Below, piece by piece: positions 61,196 to 64,000 of a stretch of DNA of 64,000 bases. The stretch is from PALSA-505 sp963702235 (GTDB lineage: Bacteria > Actinomycetota > Actinomycetes > Streptosporangiales > Streptosporangiaceae), in assembly GCA_963702235.1 (NCBI GenBank), contig CAVPBZ010000028.1, forward strand, positions 124,001 to 188,000. Direction: 5' to 3'. Every line of letters begins with the position of its first letter. Position 1 is the stretch's first letter. Under the pieces are notes generated by a model. The model did not search any database. It saw nothing but the letters and a program-made list of their open reading frames with translations, and was not told the origin of the DNA. The translations under genes and the position numbers were made by a program.

Positions 61196-61966
61196 TCAGG
61201 CCGTGATCGTCTGGCCGCCGTTGACCACGAGGGTCTGGCCGGTCATGTACGAGGACGCCTCGCTGGCCAGGAAGACGGCCGGGCCGGCCATCTCCTCCGC
61301 CCGGGCCCACCGGCGCATGGGCACCATGGCCACCGTCGCCGGGCCGGCGGTCTCGTCGCCCCATAGGTTCCGGTTGAGTTCGGTGGCCGTCCAGCCGGGG
61401 CACAGCGCGTTCACCCGGACCCCGTACGCCGCCCACTCGGCGGCCAGCGACTTGGTGAGCGAGACCACCGCCGCCTTGGCCGCACCGTAAGGGGAGATCA
61501 GCGGCGCGGCGAGCAGGCCGCCCACCGACGCGACGTTGATCACCGAGCCGGTGCCGCGCTCCAGCAGGTGCTGAGCCACCGCGTGGCAGACGTAGACGGT
61601 CGAGTTCGCGTTCAGCTTCATGACCTTGTCCCAGCCCTCGAGCCGCATCTCGGCGAACGGGACCATGAAGTTGGTGCCGCCGGCGTTGTTCACCACGATG
61701 TTGATGTGACCGAGGCGCTCGATCGCCTCCGCCACGGCCGTCTCGACCGCCTGCTGGCTGGTCACGTCGGCCGGGAACACGAACGCCTTCCTGCCGTGCT
61801 CGCCGACGGCGCGGGCGGTCTCGGCCAGGCCGTCCTCGCTGCGGGCGACCAGCGCGAGATCGGCTCCGGCGGCGGCCAGGGCGACGGCCACGACGCGGCC
61901 GATCCCGCGCGAGGCCCCGGTGACGAAGGCGGTCTTGCCGGTCAGGTCGAACGGGTTAGCGGTCAT
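61196..61966 (-). CDS. SDR-family oxidoreductase
   Basis: 256-residue classical short-chain dehydrogenase: cofactor motif TGASRGIGRVVAVAL, VVNNAGG, catalytic Ser in NVASVGGLLAAP and YGAAKAAVVSLTK (Tyr-x3-Lys). The end LVVNGGQTITA is typical. Substrate unknown. It overlaps the upstream hydrolase gene by 11 nt and is translated with it. Confidence 0.93.
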   Translation of the reverse strand: MTANPFDLTGKTAFVTGASRGIGRVVAVALAAAGADLALVARSEDGLAETARAVGEHGRKAFVFPADVTSQQAVETAVAEAIERLGHINIVVNNAGGTNFMVPFAEMRLEGWDKVMKLNANSTVYVCHAVAQHLLERGTGSVINVASVGGLLAAPLISPYGAAKAAVVSLTKSLAAEWAAYGVRVNALCPGWTATELNRNLWGDETAGPATVAMVPMRRWARAEEMAGPAVFLASEASSYMTGQTLVVNGGQTITA

Positions 61967-62681
61967 CGGGGTCCTTCCAATCGGTCGGCAGCGGCCATGC
62001 TGCCGGGTTGACCCTGCGCACGATCTCGTTCAGCACAATACGCACGTAGGGCTCGCCCACCCACAGGTGCTTGGCCCGGTCCACCGCGACGACCTCCGCC
62101 TGCGGCACCCGGGCGAACCTGCGCCTGGCCTCGTCCGGCCGCAGGTAGTCATCGAGCTCGGGCACCAGGGCCGTCAGCGGCCGCCCGGAGGCGGCCCAGG
62201 CATCCAGCTCGGCATCGCCTGCCCGGCGCAGCGGCGGCGACAGCAGGATGGCACCGGTGACGGCCGGGTCGTTGCCCCAGGCTAGCGCCAGCTCGGTGCC
62301 GAACGACCAGCCCACCAGCCACAGCTTCGGCAGTCCCGCGGCGACGCAGTAGGCGATCGCGGCCGCTACGTCGTAGCGTTCGGTCTCGCCGGCGCCGAAC
62401 TCCCCCTCGCTCGTCCCGTGGTCCGACGACGCGCCGCGGGTATTGAACCTGAAGACGGCCAGGTCCGCGAGCGCGGGCAGCCGGTAGGAGGCCTTGCGCA
62501 GGATGTGGCTGTCCATCATCCCGCCGTGCGTCGGCAGCGGGTGCAGGCAGACCAGGGTGGCGACCGGGTCCCGGTCCTGCGGCAGCGCGAGCTCACCGAC
62601 CAGGCGCAGGCCGTCGTCGGTGTGCAAGGTCACCGGCGAGCGCCGGGCAGGCAAGATCGTCGAGGCCCTGATCTCGGTCAC
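61956..62681 (-). CDS. Alpha/beta hydrolase family protein
   Basis: 241 residues. Strand-turn motifs TLVCLHPLPTHGGMMDSHI, FRFNTRGASSD, nucleophile elbow VGWSFGTELAL (Ser), then PELDDYLRPDEARRRF and KHLWVGE (catalytic His in DRAKHLW). Resembles dienelactone-hydrolase-like or alpha/beta superfamily hydrolases of the YpmR/Aes type. Overlaps the SDR gene by 11 nt, so the two probably act together. Confidence 0.9.
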   Translation of the reverse strand: MTEIRASTILPARRSPVTLHTDDGLRLVGELALPQDRDPVATLVCLHPLPTHGGMMDSHILRKASYRLPALADLAVFRFNTRGASSDHGTSEGEFGAGETERYDVAAAIAYCVAAGLPKLWLVGWSFGTELALAWGNDPAVTGAILLSPPLRRAGDAELDAWAASGRPLTALVPELDDYLRPDEARRRFARVPQAEVVAVDRAKHLWVGEPYVRIVLNEIVRRVNPAAWPLPTDWKDPDDR

Positions 62682-62763
62682 GCTCCGTCCTCTCCACTCG
62701 CTCCGGCGGCCGGTGCGGGGCGATCCCGCGTCCCGCGTCCGGGCAGCCGGGCGGCCCGCGCCG

Positions 62764-63141
62764 CTACCGCGGCCGCCTGATCCCTGGCCTGCGGTGCAGC
62801 CGCCGCTGCCAGCAGGCCCGGTGCCAGTGCCTGCGCATCTCCAGTCCCGGCGTCAGGGCCGGCCAGGCGACCACGTGCGGGGTACCGGCGGGGATCTCCT
62901 GGTCGCAGCCAGGACAACGATAGGCCTTGCCCGCTGACGCTCCTGGCACGAGACGGACCACCCAGTCGCCGTCCGGCCCCGACTCCGTGTGCTCCGGGCC
63001 GCCCGGGAGGTCCGCGCCCCGGCCGGGGAGGCCCGGGTTCCCGTCCTCAGCGTCCCGGCCCGCCGCCGCCACCGGGCCCGCTCCCGCGCGCCCCTTGCGG
63101 GGAACGCTGTCGGGAAGGCGTCGGGCTCGGCGCGGGCTCAC
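62764..63141 (-). CDS. Conserved actinobacterial protein with putative zinc-binding motif
   Basis: 125 residues: a basic, low-complexity first half, then GDWVVRLVPGASAGKAYRCP and GCDQEIPAGTPHVVAWPALT, with GLEMRRHWHRACWQRR. The pattern C-x2-C...H-x-H-x3-C (CPGC, HWHRAC) suggests a bound metal. Related proteins occur in Streptomyces and are of unknown function. GTG start at 63141. Confidence 0.7.
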   Translation of the reverse strand: MSPRRARRLPDSVPRKGRAGAGPVAAAGRDAEDGNPGLPGRGADLPGGPEHTESGPDGDWVVRLVPGASAGKAYRCPGCDQEIPAGTPHVVAWPALTPGLEMRRHWHRACWQRRLHRRPGIRRPR

Positions 63142-63188
63142 GTCGTAACTTTATGTGACGTCGGCTCCTGGCCATACCCGCGGATTTG

Positions 63189-63929
63189 TCAGGGGAACTT
63201 GAAGGTGGTGGTGAAGCCCGAGCCATTCCCAGTGCCTATGGCACCGGTGGAAATCTCCGTGATGCCCGGGGACTCCACCCGGTTGTAGAGATGCCAGGTG
63301 TAGGAACTGATGGGGCTGCCGTCCACTGAGCAATTGTAGTAACGAAGGGATCCGAAGTCCGGCACGCGAAGAAGATGACCGTTAACGCTCCAGCCGTCGT
63401 CACCGATCCAGGGAAGATTCGGCGCGAACGTCAGCCTCGCGGCAACCTTCGTTGTCTGATTGGCCACCTGAACGTAGTTAGGCGAGCCACTGCTGCTGGC
63501 GGTGAGAATGATTACGTCCCCCGGGGAAACCTTGGCACCCTTAAGATTCGTGACTTTGCCGTTCAGCACGAGCGACGGGTAGAAAACCGGCACGCCGCTA
63601 CCGCAACCAATCACCAGGCTGGCGGACGACACCGTACCGTTATTCGCTTGCAGGCCGGCACTTGCCGCTATCGCACGAGCCGCGGTGGTGCAGCGGACCG
63701 TCGGTACCGTGAAGCTTGCCGTGACGGTCCACGATCCGTCCCTGGCGAGCAGCCTGTAGCCGGCGAAGCTGGCGCTCGCAGATGTGCTGTGCGGGGCGAC
63801 GGGCACCACAGGGGCTGCCGCTCCCCTGCCGCCGGAGGGTGAAGCCTGCGCCGACGTGGCCAGAGTCGCCGTGAGGGCACTCGCCACCCCGGTCAGCGCT
63901 AGGAGCCACAGTGACATGGATGTCCGCAT
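63189..63929 (-). CDS. Secreted G1-peptidase-like protein
   Basis: 246 residues from ATG 63929 (GAGAGGCGG upstream) with a signal peptide (MSLWLLALTGVASALTATLA) cut near SAQA. The mature part begins with FAGYRLLARDGSWTVTASFTVPTVRC, resembling the G1 (eqolisin) family start, and has VSPGDVIILTASSSGSPNYV and VKAARLTFAP-like strands. The Gln and Glu catalytic residues of G1 peptidases (W-x-E-W) are not seen. It may be an inactive or binding relative. Confidence 0.65.
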   Translation of the reverse strand: MRTSMSLWLLALTGVASALTATLATSAQASPSGGRGAAAPVVPVAPHSTSASASFAGYRLLARDGSWTVTASFTVPTVRCTTAARAIAASAGLQANNGTVSSASLVIGCGSGVPVFYPSLVLNGKVTNLKGAKVSPGDVIILTASSSGSPNYVQVANQTTKVAARLTFAPNLPWIGDDGWSVNGHLLRVPDFGSLRYYNCSVDGSPISSYTWHLYNRVESPGITEISTGAIGTGNGSGFTTTFKFP

Positions 63930-64000
63930 GAGCCGCCTCTCTGTGGCGGTGGGGGCGCACGGGGCCGATGGGACCATGTAACGGCGGCACGTGCGCTTTG

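Overview
The window is about 64 kb of very GC-rich chromosomal DNA from an actinobacterium. Gene content and order (trmD-rimM-khpA-rpsP-ffh-glnD-glnB-ftsY-smc-mutM-rnc-rpmF-coaD-rsmD-recG, then thiL-cofC-plsC-gpsA-ddl-hup-leuDC) match the conserved core of Streptomyces-like actinomycetes. F420 biosynthesis (cofC), an NdgR-type IclR regulator beside leuC, GTG starts and alanine/proline-rich protein tails agree with this. I cannot name the genus.

Layout. 1-15.8 kb (minus strand): ribosome maturation, protein targeting, nitrogen sensing (PII and its modifying enzyme, without the usual amtB) and chromosome condensation. Then come mutM-rnc-rpmF-YceD and coaD-rsmD. 16-27 kb: recG, rpmB, thiL, cofC, plsC-gpsA, a PLP trans-sulfuration enzyme, ddl and hup; ddl and hup are separated by a perfect 19-bp hairpin. 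27-30 kb: leuD and leuC facing an IclR regulator across a perfect palindrome. 30-38 kb: a double-GNAT protein, both types of pyridine-nucleotide transhydrogenase (membrane PntAA/AB/B and soluble SthA) and an aldo/keto reductase.

38-52 kb is an accessory, degraded region. An IS256-family element with a 9-bp target duplication splits a DUF998 membrane-protein gene. A RibD/DHFR-like gene is joined to the tail of an amidase gene. A tyrosine recombinase has lost its middle. An IS1595-family element, carrying three passenger genes of lower GC, splits a secreted beta-helix adhesin-like gene. The region ends at tRNA-Glu and tRNA-Gln, next to gltX.

52-64 kb: gltX, an FAH-family hydrolase, branched-chain amino acid genes (leuB, ilvE, and cimA behind a leader-peptide attenuator), an SDR/hydrolase pair and a secreted G1-peptidase-like protein.

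A recurring feature is single-base frameshifts in genes that should be intact or essential (smc, glnD, rpmB, thiL, gpsA, leuC, leuB and the IS256 transposase). Five of them are the same kind of change: a GA becomes GAA on one strand, usually GATC to GAATC. This looks more like consensus error or a context-specific process than gene decay, so these genes are annotated as single genes.
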